Shown: positions 33,001 through 39,984 of the stretch, piece after piece | Layout of the letters: every line of letters begins with the position of its first letter | Position numbering within the stretch: the first letter of the stretch is position 1 | The notes under the pieces: model-generated | Told to the model about the DNA's origin: nothing | The model's database searches: none | The model's input: the letters and a program-made list of their open reading frames with translations, nothing else | Assembly: GCA_963920705.1 (NCBI GenBank) | Contig: CAWUCO010000066.1 | Location: 169,501 to 233,500 of the forward strand | Length of the DNA stretch: 64,000 nucleotides | Direction: 5' to 3' | Source: Odiellus spinosus | Lineage: Eukaryota; Arthropoda; Arachnida; Opiliones; Phalangiidae | Made by a program: the position numbers and the translations under genes

Positions 33001-33424
33001 CACGCCCCTGCTATAGAATCATTCCTTTCAGCCTCTTTTACAATGTCAGGGGTCTACCTATTCCTATGGGCTTGACCATCTTGTATTTTATTAAGTTCCA
33101 CAAATGAGCTCGTAAAAAAATACACATACAAACGTTATATTGAATTTGGATACTTTTTTTTTCTTTAGGGAACTACGATTGTACGAAGGATCAACTGGAA
33201 AAACTGACAATAAAATTGAATTTCATTTTCGATCAAAGCATCCATTCAACAAAGACGCTGAATTGTTGGCCGCCTACGAAATTGCCGATCTCTCTGTTCC
33301 CTTTCAATTCTACGGCTACGGAGTGGCAGCGGCGATTGCCGTCAAATTCATCGAAACAATCCTGGCAATTCACAAGAATCCAAAACCGAAACGAAAACCC
33401 AAATATCCCAAACCTTTCCAATGA
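5769..33424 (+). CDS. Ionotropic receptor (IR) type chemoreceptor, 3' five exons
   Basis: Ligand-gated cation channel of the protostome IR family (variant glutamate receptors of sensory neurons). Five exons, 5769-6052, 6335-6476, 7148-7327, 26538-26730 and 33169-33424, join with consistent phases (0, 1, 1, 2) and give about 350 residues. In order: end of lobe S1 with the conserved-type Arg (YTSKRETIR, then IPNL), TM1 (LCFILLMFLCAATAYF), pore region (SSVLWDFVASFF), TM2 (IRLVVSFWLLGITIFC), lobe S2, TM3 (VPFQFYGYGVAAAIAVKFIE) and a basic tail rich in Lys and Pro. The SYTANLAAF channel motif of true iGluRs is absent, which favours an IR. IRs are usually 550-700 residues, so an N-terminal third is missing and was not found upstream in the window. 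No internal stop or frameshift is seen in these exons. Introns 3 and 4 are full of transposons. The exact subfamily is not identified. Confidence 0.72.
6335..6476 (+). CDS. IR exon B: TM1 and pore helix
   Basis: Strong pyrimidine tract and acceptor CCACCCCGCAG end at 6334; donor GAGC|GTAAGA at 6477. It encodes TM1 (FILLMFLCAATAYF), a Ser/Thr/Arg loop and the pore segment VLWDFVASFFYE. Phase 0 in, phase 1 out, matching both neighbouring exons. Confidence 0.7.
6660..6905. repeat. 74-bp tandem duplication with an inverted partner, in IR intron 2
   Basis: The unit starting GGTTGCGACGTTTCATCCCC is present twice head to tail with no visible difference (6756-6829 and 6830-6903). The preceding 60-70 bp (from about 6690, CTGTAAAAGGGGTAGGCA) are a diverged reverse-complement copy, so the whole resembles a small inverted-repeat element whose right arm was duplicated. 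It lies between IR exons B and C. Confidence 0.8.
7148..7327 (+). CDS. IR exon C: TM2 and start of lobe S2
   Basis: Acceptor GTCTCGTTTCAG ends at 7147. Encodes LSIRLVVSFWLLGITIFC (TM2, the pore-lining M3 equivalent) followed by the linker VFKGKLSVKEYAVVETEEDL, which starts S2. The donor is taken as GCGCA|GTGTAGG at 7328 because only this GT gives the phase (1) required by exon D; it is a weak match to the donor consensus. Read-through would stop at 7357-7359. Confidence 0.68.
7914..8404. mobile_element. MITE nested in foldback copy 2
   Basis: Inverted ends ATAAGCGGATTATTTTTTCT and AGAAAATAATCCGCTTAT, about 27 bp with few mismatches, interrupt sequence that is continuous in foldback copies 3 and 4. 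GATGG occurs beside both ends and may be the duplicated target. No ORF that looks coding. Superfamily not determined. Confidence 0.75.
8579..9704. mobile_element. Non-autonomous hAT-type element with 8-bp TSD
   Basis: Bounded by CTCAAAGT at 8571-8578 and 9705-9712. Ends are inverted TAGAGGGCTGCAAAATG and its partner GCAGTCCTCTA. Other foldback copies read straight across this site, confirming the insertion. The 8-bp duplication and TAGRG-type ends are typical of hAT elements. The 1126-bp interior has many degenerate copies of CCAACTCCAA and no transposase. Confidence 0.88.
11260..11615. other. No gene seen, IR intron 3
   Basis: Unique-looking AT-rich sequence between the foldback element and the next inverted-repeat element. 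No exon or repeat recognised. Confidence 0.4.
11622..13878. mobile_element. Element with TGGGGGCAATTCTCTAAC inverted ends
   Basis: TGGGGGCAATTCTCTAACTT at 11622 returns as its reverse complement ending at 13878. Both subterminal regions repeat GTTATCG and TTAGAGAAT words. About 2.26 kb, with a nested MITE at 11690-11970. The middle (12000-13700) has only short ORFs; 12703-12885 on the minus strand resembles nothing I know. No clear TSD. It abuts the SWIM-domain fragment that starts at 13879, so it probably inserted there. Confidence 0.65.
11690..11970. mobile_element. 281-bp MITE with 7-bp TSD
   Basis: Inverted ends CAAGGAGGATCAGAGAAGGA and TCCTTCTCTGATCCTCCTTG, extending to GTGGGG/CCCCAC with a small mismatch. 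GCGGGAC flanks both sides (11683-11689 and 11971-11977). Nested just inside the left end of the larger element. A hAT-type 8-bp duplication with one change is possible. Confidence 0.82.
13879..14240 (-). pseudogene. SWIM zinc-finger protein C-terminus, decayed inverted copy
   Basis: Reverse-complement paralogue of the SWIM fragment at 18500-18793; about 360 bp align end to end. On the minus strand the reading gives AHVSSLIWYL, but the Trp of the CxC motif is a stop and the second Cys is Phe, so it cannot make a zinc finger. It forms the left arm of a long inverted repeat whose right arm lies about 4.3 kb away, with the MULE transposase gene between. Confidence 0.7.
14460..14650. repeat. AT-rich tandem repeat of about 31 bp upstream of the MULE gene
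   Basis: Roughly five copies of a unit like ACTATCACAAACTATAATAT plus TTTTTTAAT. It ends 50 bp before the MULE start codon and may be the subterminal repeat of that element. Confidence 0.75.
14702..16300 (+). pseudogene. MULE transposase with FLYWCH-like finger, five exons
   Basis: Mutator-like (MULE) DDE transposase. Exons 14702-15012, 15056-15389, 15448-15648, 15696-16050 and 16107-16300 have GT/AG introns and keep phase. Exon 1 has an N-terminal FLYWCH-type zinc finger (two Cys in CKRTTC, then ERHNHAD). The catalytic domain has the first Asp in HLDCTFHVVP, the second in LAILDFEKAI and the Glu in NNNVESFHATLKKKFG. The C-terminus (IRRCRKPTYLLND) is the usual basic tail. Two defects are visible: an in-frame TAA at 14909-14911 interrupts the exon-1 frame, which is otherwise open to 15012, and the His expected in the CxxH helix segment is Leu (GCLFLFCD). 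It is flanked by inverted SWIM fragments. Probably inactive. Confidence 0.85.
16305..17160 (-). pseudogene. Fragments of a second transposon protein, possibly DDE_Tnp_4-like
   Basis: Minus-strand segments look coding. About 16480-16790 gives VECHITIVDGTYIRVGRS, which resembles the first-Asp region of PIF/ISL2EU-type DDE_Tnp_4 nucleases (IVDGTYI). 16300-16420 gives HVRASETNDYHPEFNIKG and QWERVVENGKKPNT. 16813-17154 gives a helical, charged 113-residue segment with no family I recognise. The segments are in different frames. The relation among them, and to the MULE gene in antisense to them, is unclear. Confidence 0.4.
16335..17206. repeat. Short inverted duplication flanking the second transposon fragments
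   Basis: About 75 bp around 16340-16412 (CCACTCTTTCCCATTGACCT onward) recur in reverse complement at 17126-17206. Both copies encode HVRAS, then YHPE, then KGQWERV on opposite strands, with small indels in the second. Confidence 0.7.
17210..18480. other. No gene seen; short repeats only
   Basis: Contains a partial tandem repeat near 17855-17975 (GGAAGATGTTGCCTTTTT twice) around the palindrome AGTATAGGATTTCCTATACT. A run of CCCATTGG/TTCGAA words at 18195-18310 resembles those at 23560-23620 and 24280-24400. No coding signal. Confidence 0.45.
18500..18793 (+). pseudogene. SWIM zinc-finger C-terminal fragment
   Basis: The frame from about 18563 gives a SWIM finger, CxC...CxH: QWYCNCKVEALKVGTCAHVS followed by SLIWYLG. 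Such C-termini occur in large families of arthropod transposon-derived proteins; the exact superfamily is not certain. There is no matching start or catalytic domain nearby, and the frame closes 20 residues past the finger, so it is a fragment. It is the right arm of the inverted pair with 13879-14240 and is the better preserved copy. Confidence 0.62.
18905..19033. mobile_element. Fragment of the CAGAAGCCGA-ended MITE
   Basis: Reverse-complement match to the left half of the 337-bp element at 36976-37312: GGACCCCTCCGATCTCGTAA through to CAAAGGAGGGTTTCATCGGC and the end CTTCTG. One end only, so truncated. Confidence 0.75.
19045..19905. mobile_element. Element with iterated GGCGCCCAAATGTC ends
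   Basis: The left end (about 19050-19130) has five direct copies of a 17-bp word like ACATTTGGGCGCCGAG. The right end (19765-19905) has about nine in the opposite orientation (CCCAAATGTCCCGGCG). The middle has TTAGG-like runs (19255-19345) and a partial copy of the ACTAAAGTTCAGTCGGGGAG hairpin found in the 2.1-kb repeat family. ORFs here come from the iterons. No TSD identified. Confidence 0.72.
19910..23290. other. No gene seen, IR intron 3
   Basis: Over 3 kb of AT-rich sequence in which I recognise no exon, transposase or clear repeat. Short ORFs at 20354-20575 and 21702-21905 do not look coding. Confidence 0.4.
24119..24196 (-). other. tRNA-like relic (Asp-like)
   Basis: The minus strand reads CACCGTGGTCTAGTGGTAAA (D-arm/A-box like), then an anticodon-like loop CTGTCAG with GTC, then TTGGTTTGAGTTC (B-box like). 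The T stem pairs poorly and the acceptor stem is not evident, so it is more likely a SINE head or pseudo-tRNA than a working gene. Confidence 0.35.
24700..25937. mobile_element. PIF/Harbinger-type non-autonomous element with TTA TSD
   Basis: Inverted ends GGGATTGTCCATAAACTACG and CGTAGTTTATGGACAGTCCC, extended by TCAC/GTGA, flanked by TTA on both sides (24697-24699 and 25938-25940). The 3-bp TTA target is that of PIF/Harbinger elements. Inside, a second imperfect inverted repeat (GCGTTCAGTA near 24952 and TACTGAACGC near 25401) suggests a further nested MITE. No transposase. Confidence 0.82.
26055..26130 (-). other. tRNA-like/SINE-like sequence
   Basis: The minus strand has an A-box-like GTAGCGTAACGGGATGG and, 30 nt on, a B-box-like GGTCCTAGGATCG. 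Stems pair poorly. It lies within the right part of the 9-bp-TSD element. Confidence 0.3.
26538..26730 (+). CDS. IR exon D: ligand-binding lobe S2
   Basis: Acceptor TTTGATCCAG ends at 26537; donor AACTG|GTAAGC at 26731 is near consensus. It opens with two bases that complete a Lys codon from exon C and ends with two bases completed by exon E, giving about 64 residues (KESCCMLTSFKYFQ to SRIHETVMNW). It lies 19.2 kb from exon C and 160 bp past the right end of the 9-bp-TSD element. Confidence 0.68.
27000..27980. other. No gene seen, IR intron 4
   Basis: AT-rich intron sequence. ORFs at 27454-27885 lie on opposite strands of the same stretch and show no recognisable motif. Confidence 0.4.
27985..28045 (-). 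repeat. Terminal fragment of the 2.1-kb repeat family
   Basis: AAACAAGTTGGGAAACGAAA, then CCTCCCCAAC, then TAACCTAATCTAACCTTACC matches in reverse complement the 3' ends of the repeat copies at 45780-45885 and 51160-51236. Confidence 0.65.
28090..29690. repeat. Two diverged copies of an unclassified repeat
   Basis: 28110-28400 and 29420-29680 share order and wording: AATTCTTACCAA, AAAATTTCAACGAG, AGGTCAAGGTTC, then TCTAGAGTATTTGTGGACCA. No ORF; nature unknown. No exon between them. Confidence 0.5.
29700..30740. other. No gene seen, IR intron 4
   Basis: No coding sequence or clear repeat recognised. Confidence 0.4.
30744..30821. repeat. Three perfect 26-bp tandem copies
   Basis: GCTAGAAGGTAACAGTTCAC plus CCCGGT three times head to tail without a difference. 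Confidence 0.9.
30945..31905 (-). repeat. 2.1-kb repeat family, 5' part, minus orientation
   Basis: Starts at about 31905 with the hairpin region (CCTCCGCGACTGAATTTTAG and CAGGGGGAGG), continues through the GGACGTCTCCCA block, and breaks off after ACGGGTATTCAAGATAGAAA. See the fuller copy at 49135-51236. The ORFs at 31186-31413 and 31417-31851 lie within the repeat and are not supported as genes. Confidence 0.8.
31910..32284. other. No gene seen, IR intron 4
   Basis: Contains a short CGGCGTCGGCGTCGGCGT run near 31960. Otherwise unremarkable. Confidence 0.4.
32285..32670. repeat. 84-bp minisatellite, nearly five units
   Basis: Units start GTCGCGAACGAGATAGTAAG and continue TCTAGTCTGTCAGTAATGAA. 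Lengths vary by a few bases and the last unit is partial. Lies 0.5-0.9 kb upstream of IR exon E. Confidence 0.88.
32672..32838. repeat. 14-bp minisatellite TTTTGAAAAACAGG
   Basis: About eleven copies with small variants (CATG, TAGG, CCGG). It follows the 84-bp array directly and ends 330 bp before IR exon E. Confidence 0.88.
33169..33424 (+). CDS. IR exon E: end of S2, TM3, C-terminus and stop
   Basis: Acceptor TTTTTTTTCTTTAG ends at 33168 after a strong pyrimidine run. G completes the Trp codon begun in exon D. Encodes ELRLYEGSTG, the S2 end AELLAAYEIADLS, TM3 (VPFQFYGYGVAAAIAVKFIE) and a short cytoplasmic tail of Lys/Pro repeats ending KYPKPFQ and TGA at 33422-33424. This one-helix-then-short-tail end is usual for IRs. 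Confidence 0.75.
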
Positions 33425-33620
33425 GAAGAAAAAAATGGTTTATTATCATCCGATGTGAGAAGGAATAGCGTGAGACGAGTTTTTTCCCTCATATTGGCAG
33501 CACGGTTGAAGTTAGCCTCCCTTTATCTTTACACAAACGACATTTCGAAGAGATAACGAGTGAATTGATAGATTTTGCGAGCTGCCAATTCGAATTGCGA
33601 ACTTTATATATATAAAGCCT

Positions 33621-33626
33621 AATAAA
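33621..33626 (+). terminator. Candidate poly(A) signal of the IR gene
   Basis: AATAAA about 200 bp after the stop codon. A second AATAAA lies near 33678. Position fits a 3' UTR; not otherwise supported. Confidence 0.45.
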
Positions 33627-34084
33627 TCCAGATTCTATGACGTGTCAAATTTGAAATGCCATCTATCGTGGATGAGAGAATAAAAAAGACTCTGTCGTGT
33701 ATGTTCTAGCGTAGATCGAAATTAAATTTTATTTAATTTCCACTGCTTATATACATTTTTCAACGTTTAAATATCCGTTGCACGCTAATTCTAACTGCAG
33801 TAAACATCATACCTCTCACAAAGGCAAATTTTTCTGAGGTGTAACGCACAAATCCGCCAGAGGCACCACGTGTAAGGCTGATTCGTAAGGTCCGCAACGC
33901 CTTCTAGATGCGAATAATTTAAAAAAGCATCTGCTTATTTATCAAAACTTAAAATCTGACCGTTAAGCTCGTGCTGCGTCTATTGAAAACAATTAGAAAT
34001 GGACTGGAATCAAATGGGAACTAAAAAATTAGAAGACTTCTTAAGTAAAATGGACAACACTTACTCTGAAAACTCCAGAAAACA

Positions 34085-34330
34085 GTGATTCTGGATTACA
34101 ACTTGCTCCAAAAATTTAATTTGATCATTTGCAAGAATGAAAGTAAACTATGCCGCTCAAATTTTGAACTATCTTATTAATCGTTATGCAATTTTAATGA
34201 ATAAAAACTTTAAAAAATCACAATTGAAATCAGAGCAACACATTATTTATATCCCCTTGTTCAGACTATTTGACCTTATCAATGACATTTTAGATTTACA
34301 CTTTTTTACTAAAAGATTCGGCTCAAAGGT
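34085..34330 (+). pseudogene. P-element/THAP9-type transposase relic
   Basis: MKVNYAAQILNYLINRY followed by SEQHIIYIPLFRLFDLINDI matches the conserved segment of P-element transposases (K-x-AAQ...S/N, then an RLFDLLN-like helix). Just upstream, LAPKI, a stop, then FDHLQE is in another frame and continues the family pattern, so there is at least one stop and one frameshift. Only about 80 residues remain of a protein usually over 700 long. No THAP domain or terminal repeats found. Confidence 0.6.
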
Positions 34331-34339
34331 GGCGTCGCT

Positions 34340-34790
34340 TTCTGAACGAACCAGCCTAAACTGTGTCGCTCAGAGAGAACCCAAATAGCCCCACTATACT
34401 ACTCCAGATCGCTCTCTCTTGAAGGCTTTACCAACGGGGAAAGCCCACAGAATAGGATCTTGATTTATCGTATATTCGCTGATTTCATCTAAGTACGGGT
34501 GACGCTGTACTAAGATCGCCTGGAAGTAAAATTATAGCGTTCTTTGAACGGCGTGTCGAAGCGTACGTGAACTAAATTGGAAAATATTACATTCATTATC
34601 TATTCTCTCTCTAGGATGAAAAATAAACGCATTTTTGACTGCTAATTAAACATAAGCAATTATCAACCTAACCCTTAAGAAGTTTTTATATGACTTTTAC
34701 TTTCTTAGACGTTTAGTAATGAAAGTTAAAATTCCTTTCGAAAATTGATTATCATTTTCCTCAAACCAAACACCAAAATCGACCAATTTG
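34340..34790. other. No gene seen
   Basis: AT-rich, without recognised exon or repeat. Confidence 0.4.
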
Positions 34791-34806
34791 TGGCAATTAC
34801 TCGACA

Positions 34807-35264
34807 TCAGGTTTGATTGTTAAGGGGGTGCACCGTAAACATAGTACATAACACCCCCGCCAATCCGTGCGGCTACATCATTTGTCCCTAAAGTGCCGCA
34901 CGCGAAACCGTGCCCGGAACGGGTAACAAGGTCAAACAGCGGGAACCGAAGAACCCCAGACCAGTGCTCCCGCACACACGTGAGGAGGCTAAGGCAACAA
35001 AAGGTGGAGAAACGGCTTGGCGACCAGAACCCACACAGCTGCGCCATACGGCCTCCGTAATGTAACCGTGACCCAACAAGACCGACTCAAAGGCAGAGGG
35101 AGCTGCCAGGGCCCAGGACGGGCCCCACGAGTCGGCCGGGTGTGGGCGAGACGGCCGTGTTCCAATTCGCGGAACTAGGACGGATCCTAGAACTCGGGCC
35201 CCCTCACCACGACAAGGATGGAACACTACCCCCACCCTGCGCACGGACAGGTGGGGGGGAGGGG
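34807..35264 (-). mobile_element. GC-rich insertion with 15-bp TSD, probable non-LTR retroelement
   Basis: GGCAATTACTCGACA occurs at 34792-34806 and again at 35265-35279. Between lie 458 bp that are strikingly GC-rich against the surroundings. A long duplication of this kind is characteristic of target-primed (LINE/SINE) insertion; the minus orientation is a guess from the short AACAATCAAACCTGA end. The long minus-strand ORF at 34888-35337 runs across the insertion boundary and shows no known motif. Confidence 0.65.
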
Positions 35265-35605
35265 GGCAATTACTCGACAGGCTAATTAATAGTTTTTCTA
35301 AACATATTTCCCTCGTGAAATTTCCATAACCCATCAATTTGTTAAGGGCTAATTTCTATTCAGCGCCACCTTGTCTGAGCGGCGAAAATTGGAACCATCG
35401 AGACCAGGCACCAATCTCATTTCGCCATACACAGAACTTTTTCAATTTAAAATCATATTTCTGCTAGTCGCGAATTTCCCAGCTTCGGCCAAAAAATGTT
35501 TTATTTTAAATATTATTTAAGAGGGAAGAATTAAATCAACTTAAAACATGTTAAAAAAGTTGTGCTTTACAAGATACGTCAATTTTCAAAAGATAAAAAT
35601 AGCAT

Positions 35606-35762
35606 CGTGAATTTTAAATGACATAGTGTCCACGGTTTAGATATAACTTATAAATTGATCACGGACGGATACTTCGTGGATAAAGAAAAAAAATTATTAT
35701 GTATTAAACATTTTTAAAAAAACTTATCCACGAAGTATCCGTCCGTGATCAATTTATAAGTT
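35606..35762. mobile_element. Hairpin insertion with 41-bp perfect arms and 13-bp direct repeats
   Basis: ATAAAAATAGCAT lies at 35593-35605 and 35763-35775, and the other foldback copies have it once. The insert carries an exact inverted repeat (35643-35683 with 35724-35764) separated by 40 bp, including GATCACGGACGGATACTTCG. Type unknown. Confidence 0.78.
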
Positions 35763-36220
35763 ATAAAAATAGCATTTACATCATTTAAAAATTAAAACCT
35801 ATTTAGCTCGTCTAATCTTGATCCTTATAGAACGTATTCATGCTTCGATACAAGTTATACAAGTCGAACTAAATGGGTTACTTGTTTGGCTTTGCAAGAC
35901 GAGGAAGCCTAATTCTGATAAATATCATTTATAATAGACTCGTTTATTGTTGGAGAATAAAGTTTCAATTACCCGTCTTAAGAGAAAAAAGGTTTGGTAC
36001 CTCTCAAAGTACGCTGCGGCCGACGCCATCTAGAGAGAAAAACCATTTTTACTTTTTTTCTACATAAACGCGGCAATGTTTGTCTCATTTAAATCAAAAT
36101 TAACTTTCTAATATAAGAATAAATAGATTATTTACGGTAATAAAGTGTTTCTAGCTGCGGGAGCTTAATGAAGGCTATCAATGGTTCGTAATAAAATAAT
36201 CAAATTCCAATATTCTACCA

Positions 36221-38239
36221 CCCAGGTAGCAAATAAACGTTGATTTTTAGTTTATTTCAGGTTCGAATATGTTCTTAACGTTTTTCGTGTTTTAGTTACG
36301 TTGATCAAACGTTTATATTGTTCCTATTTACACACCATTGATATTGAATTTATGTGGAACGTTTATTACACGCTTATACTATAGTTATTCACACACAGTT
36401 TAAATTTTGTCCTGCTTAACGTTTATTTAACGGCTGCATTATAGTTATTTATACACCATTTATAATCGGTGGGTGCGAACCGTTTATTAAACGTTTATAT
36501 TGTGGCTATTTTCACGCCGTTAATATTCGGTTTATGTGGAACGTTTATTAAACGTTGATTTAGTGGTTATTTACACACCATTTTAATTTGTTTTCCGCGG
36601 AACGTTTGTTAAACGAATGCATTATCGTAATTTTTACACCATTTATTTTAGGTGGATGCGAAACGTTTGTTAAACAAATGCATTATCGTAATTTATACAC
36701 CATTTATATTCGGTGGATGCGAAACGTTTATTTACCGTTTATATTGTGGCTATTTACACACCATTGATATTTGGTTGATATGGAACGTTTATTAAGCGTT
36801 TGCATTATGGTAATTTATACACCATTTATATTCGGTTTATGCAAAACGTTTATATTGCGATTATTTATATACTTTTCAATTTCGGTTGCTGCAGGACGTT
36901 TACATTAGAGTTTATTTCACCACGTCTATACCAATGTTATTTTTACACCTTTTACAGTCGGTATAATAATCATTTCAGAAGCCGAAGAGACCCTCCTTTG
37001 AAGTCTACTACTCTAATTTTCCATATAGCGCTCCTCTCTGTATGGTAAAATTCATAATTTTACGAGATCGGAGGGGTCCTACTCCATACCCCCTGTCTAC
37101 GGAAAATTGGAAATTCTCTCTCTCCACAAACGACGACGTTTTTTTGACGAACTCCAAGGCTGCTAGAAATATTCGCTCGACGAACTCCCTCTCCGAAAAT
37201 ATCTACCGTTAGGAGGCGTACGAATCGCGCTTTTTGAAACTAACCCATACAGAGAGGGGTAGACAAGACCCGGGAGTAATACACTTCAAAGGAGGGTTTC
37301 ATCGGCTTCTGATCATTTGAATTAACGTCATTTTTTGTGATAGCTTAATTTAATAATCGAGATTCTGATATTTCTTTCGGCAGTCTGTGCTATATTCAAT
37401 ATGATAACTGATTATTTAAAAAGGCGTAAATTTGATTATACTTAAACTAACAACATAGAGTTAAAACAGAGATGACTTTTAATTGGTATAAGCATAAATA
37501 TTGTTCTCCGATGGTAAAATACCTGCAGGTTGATCTTATTGAAACCGCCAAAGAGGAATAAATATCTTGAGTGGGCACATATTTCAACACGAATATTACT
37601 ATAACATAGTCTGATTAACTAAGTTTCCAATGCAAATCCGGTCAATACACCCGCATGAGTTGGCAGTAAGGTAAAGCCTATTGAGCGTTTATATTATAGC
37701 GATGGATATTTTAAATTGTAGATAGCTGTAAAATGCTTATTATATATATATAAAACAAGTAGTTCAGATATAATTTATATTTGTTTAACAAATGAAAATG
37801 CATGAATATTTTATTAAACACGGATATTATTGAATTTTTTTAATTAATCAAACATTTCCTAAAGTAACCATAAATACACGTTTGAAAAACCAAAATATCT
37901 TAATTCAAGCATGGAAAACCCAAATGTTAATTATGTCTTAATTCACATGTTTTATAAGCGTAAAATATCGGTTTAGGAAAGAAATATTCTTAATTTTTTA
38001 TAAAATTAAACACGTAAAATTCCAAGTATAAACTCAATTATGCCCGAAATAAAATGTTTTTTAAACGTAAAAATTAACGTTATTTAAACGCAAAAATTTA
38101 CGTTTTTTTTTTTAAGTTTTTAAAAGCGTGTATAATAACCGTCTTCCTAGGTGACATGATCACCTTTATTAAACGTTATTATAATCGTTTCTTTAACTAT
38201 TTCCCTTAAACGTTATTTAATCTTTTTTTGCTACCTAGG
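36221..38239. mobile_element. 2-kb element with CCYAGGTAGCAAA ends and a 60-bp minisatellite
   Basis: Inverted ends CCCAGGTAGCAAA (36221) and TTTGCTACCTAGG (38239) interrupt TCTACCAGTGGCTTAAG of the foldback element, with CA duplicated. 36240-36960 holds about eleven units of about 60 bp such as AACGTTTATTAAACGTTTAT plus TTACACACCATT. The right part repeats AAACGTTATTTAA words in the other orientation. No transposase. A hAT-like MITE is nested at 36976-37312. Confidence 0.8.
36976..37312. mobile_element. 337-bp MITE with CAGAAGCCGA ends and 7-bp TSD
   Basis: Inverted ends of about 30 bp (CAGAAGCCGA through CCCTCCTTTGAAGT). ATCATTT flanks both sides (36969-36975 and 37313-37319); an 8-bp hAT duplication with one change is possible. 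A second, truncated copy lies at 18905-19033. Confidence 0.85.
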
Positions 38240-38949
38240 CAGTGGCTTAAGTCGCTTATCAAATATCTCATCGGTCGAATTTGGTAATACACGGCGATCT
38301 TGTGAGTACGAAATCTAAACCATTATTTCTTTCAATAGTTTAAAATAAGCGTTGTAACAATTTAATTCAGATTTCTTGAGTTATGAAATAGTAAATATAT
38401 ACTGCAAGAATTGGAGAATTAATGTCAGTTTCGGATAGTTTTCTACGATCCATTAGAAACATGAATTCCGAACATTTCTGTCCAATCTTATCCGGCTGAT
38501 AGATTCATCTCTGACCGATGAAATATTTAATTTGCGATAACTGAATGCCTCCTTTCTGGGACCCAGAAAATATTTGTAAGCATATAAATGTTATATAATT
38601 ATTGTTCAATAAATTTAAGCCACTGGTAGACAACCGTAATTTTATTATTTTCTTACGAACCATTGATAGCGTTCATTAAGCATCAAATTAATTATATTGT
38701 AATTATTTTTATATAAGAAAGTTAATCTTGATTTAAATGACACAAATACTGCTCTTTTTATACTGCTCTTTTTATGCAGAACAATGTTTTTAATGCGAGA
38801 TATACAAAATCAAACTGTTTCAGACGAAAACTAACATAAAGTTTAAATTATTTTTCTCTAGATTGCGAAGAACTTTGAGTTACCAATCCATTTTCACTTC
38901 AGGCGGGTAATTGAATTTTGGTTTTCCAGCAATAAACGAACCTATTGGA

Positions 38950-39780
38950 AAAAACAAGAGGGTCCGCAAGAAACCGTAATACAAATTTCACGCGCCTAAT
39001 GTCTTTCGCAATTTCGCAGCCTAATCTAACCTTATAACTCTGGTACTAAACAATTAACTAAAATTATGCAATCACCTAAAATATAAATCACATAGCACCA
39101 ATAACCTAAAAGAAAACGTGAGACAAAAATAAACCATAACCTACATCAAAACGATCACCTTAAATAAACCAGAATCTACGTCTAAACCATAATCTATACT
39201 TAAACAATCACCTAATAGAAAACATCTGCCAAAAATAAAAAAGCTGTATCTAAACCGTTACCTATTATTAAACCGTTACTTATATCTAAACCGTCACCAT
39301 ATCTAAAACGTTTCCTATATCTAAACCAACAATATCTTAACTGTTACCTATATATAAATTGTTACCTATATCTAAACCGTTCAAAGCCATTACATGTATT
39401 TGAAACTAAACAATCAACCGAAAGTGTATAATTACTCCTCCACTTATAAATCGTCTCTCGCGAATAAATATGCGCGAACATTTAAATACAAATCCTCTAG
39501 TGTTAGCAATCCTCTCAAACAGCCTCTTTGGCGCCCGCGAAAGCTCGGCGTAAGGTTTATATTTCCAGCGTTGTAGCTAGGCAACGCCGTCTATCTCTAG
39601 CGTTGTTGTTCCCATACTGCCCGCTTGTTTTGGATGCGCATTTTTCGTGTACGCGTTGGCGCTTTTTGCCGAAGCAAGAGGCAAAATCAGAGGCAGAGGG
39701 AACACGCTCGGCCTTGGGACGCGTAGATTTTTGGGTAATTTTTATAAATTTCACTTTAAACCATTTTCCGCGGGAAGTTA
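38950..39780. other. Insertion in the foldback right arm with CTAAACCGTTACCTATAT repeats
   Basis: Interrupts sequence that is continuous in other foldback copies (CGAACCTATT ... AAAAATGA). 39060-39400 is a degenerate tandem of about 18 bp (TATCTAAACCGTTACC). 39520-39730 is GC-richer with no believable ORF. Ends not resolved. Confidence 0.6.
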
Positions 39781-39984
39781 AAAATGAACTAAATTAGACT
39801 TCCTCGTCTTGCAAAGTGAATATAGTAACTCATTTAGTTCACCTTGTATAACTTGTATCAAAGCATGAATACCTTCTATAAGTAAACCAAGGCTTAGCGA
39901 GCCTAATAAGTTTTAATTTTCTTAATTGATGTAAATATTAATTTTACCTTTTGAAAATTGACTGAACATGTAAAGCACCATTTT

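Larger units (their letters stand above)
35353..39984. mobile_element. Foldback element, copy 3, with three insertions and lost right end
   Basis: Left end GGGCTAATTTCTATTCAGCG followed by GCGGCGAAAATTGGAACCAT matches the termini of copies 2 and 4. The arms resume after insertions at 35606-35762, 36221-38239 and about 38950-39780. The right arm stops at about 39984, where the 5' hairpin of the 2.1-kb repeat begins, so the right terminus and TSD are gone. Confidence 0.85.

Noticed and set aside
34137..34388. Host gene exon next to the IR 3' end
   Set aside because: The residue pattern fits a P-element transposase segment with a stop and frameshift just upstream.
34888..35337. 149-codon minus-strand ORF in the GC-rich block
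   Set aside because: Crosses the insertion boundary, and GC-rich sequence has few stops by chance; no motif seen.
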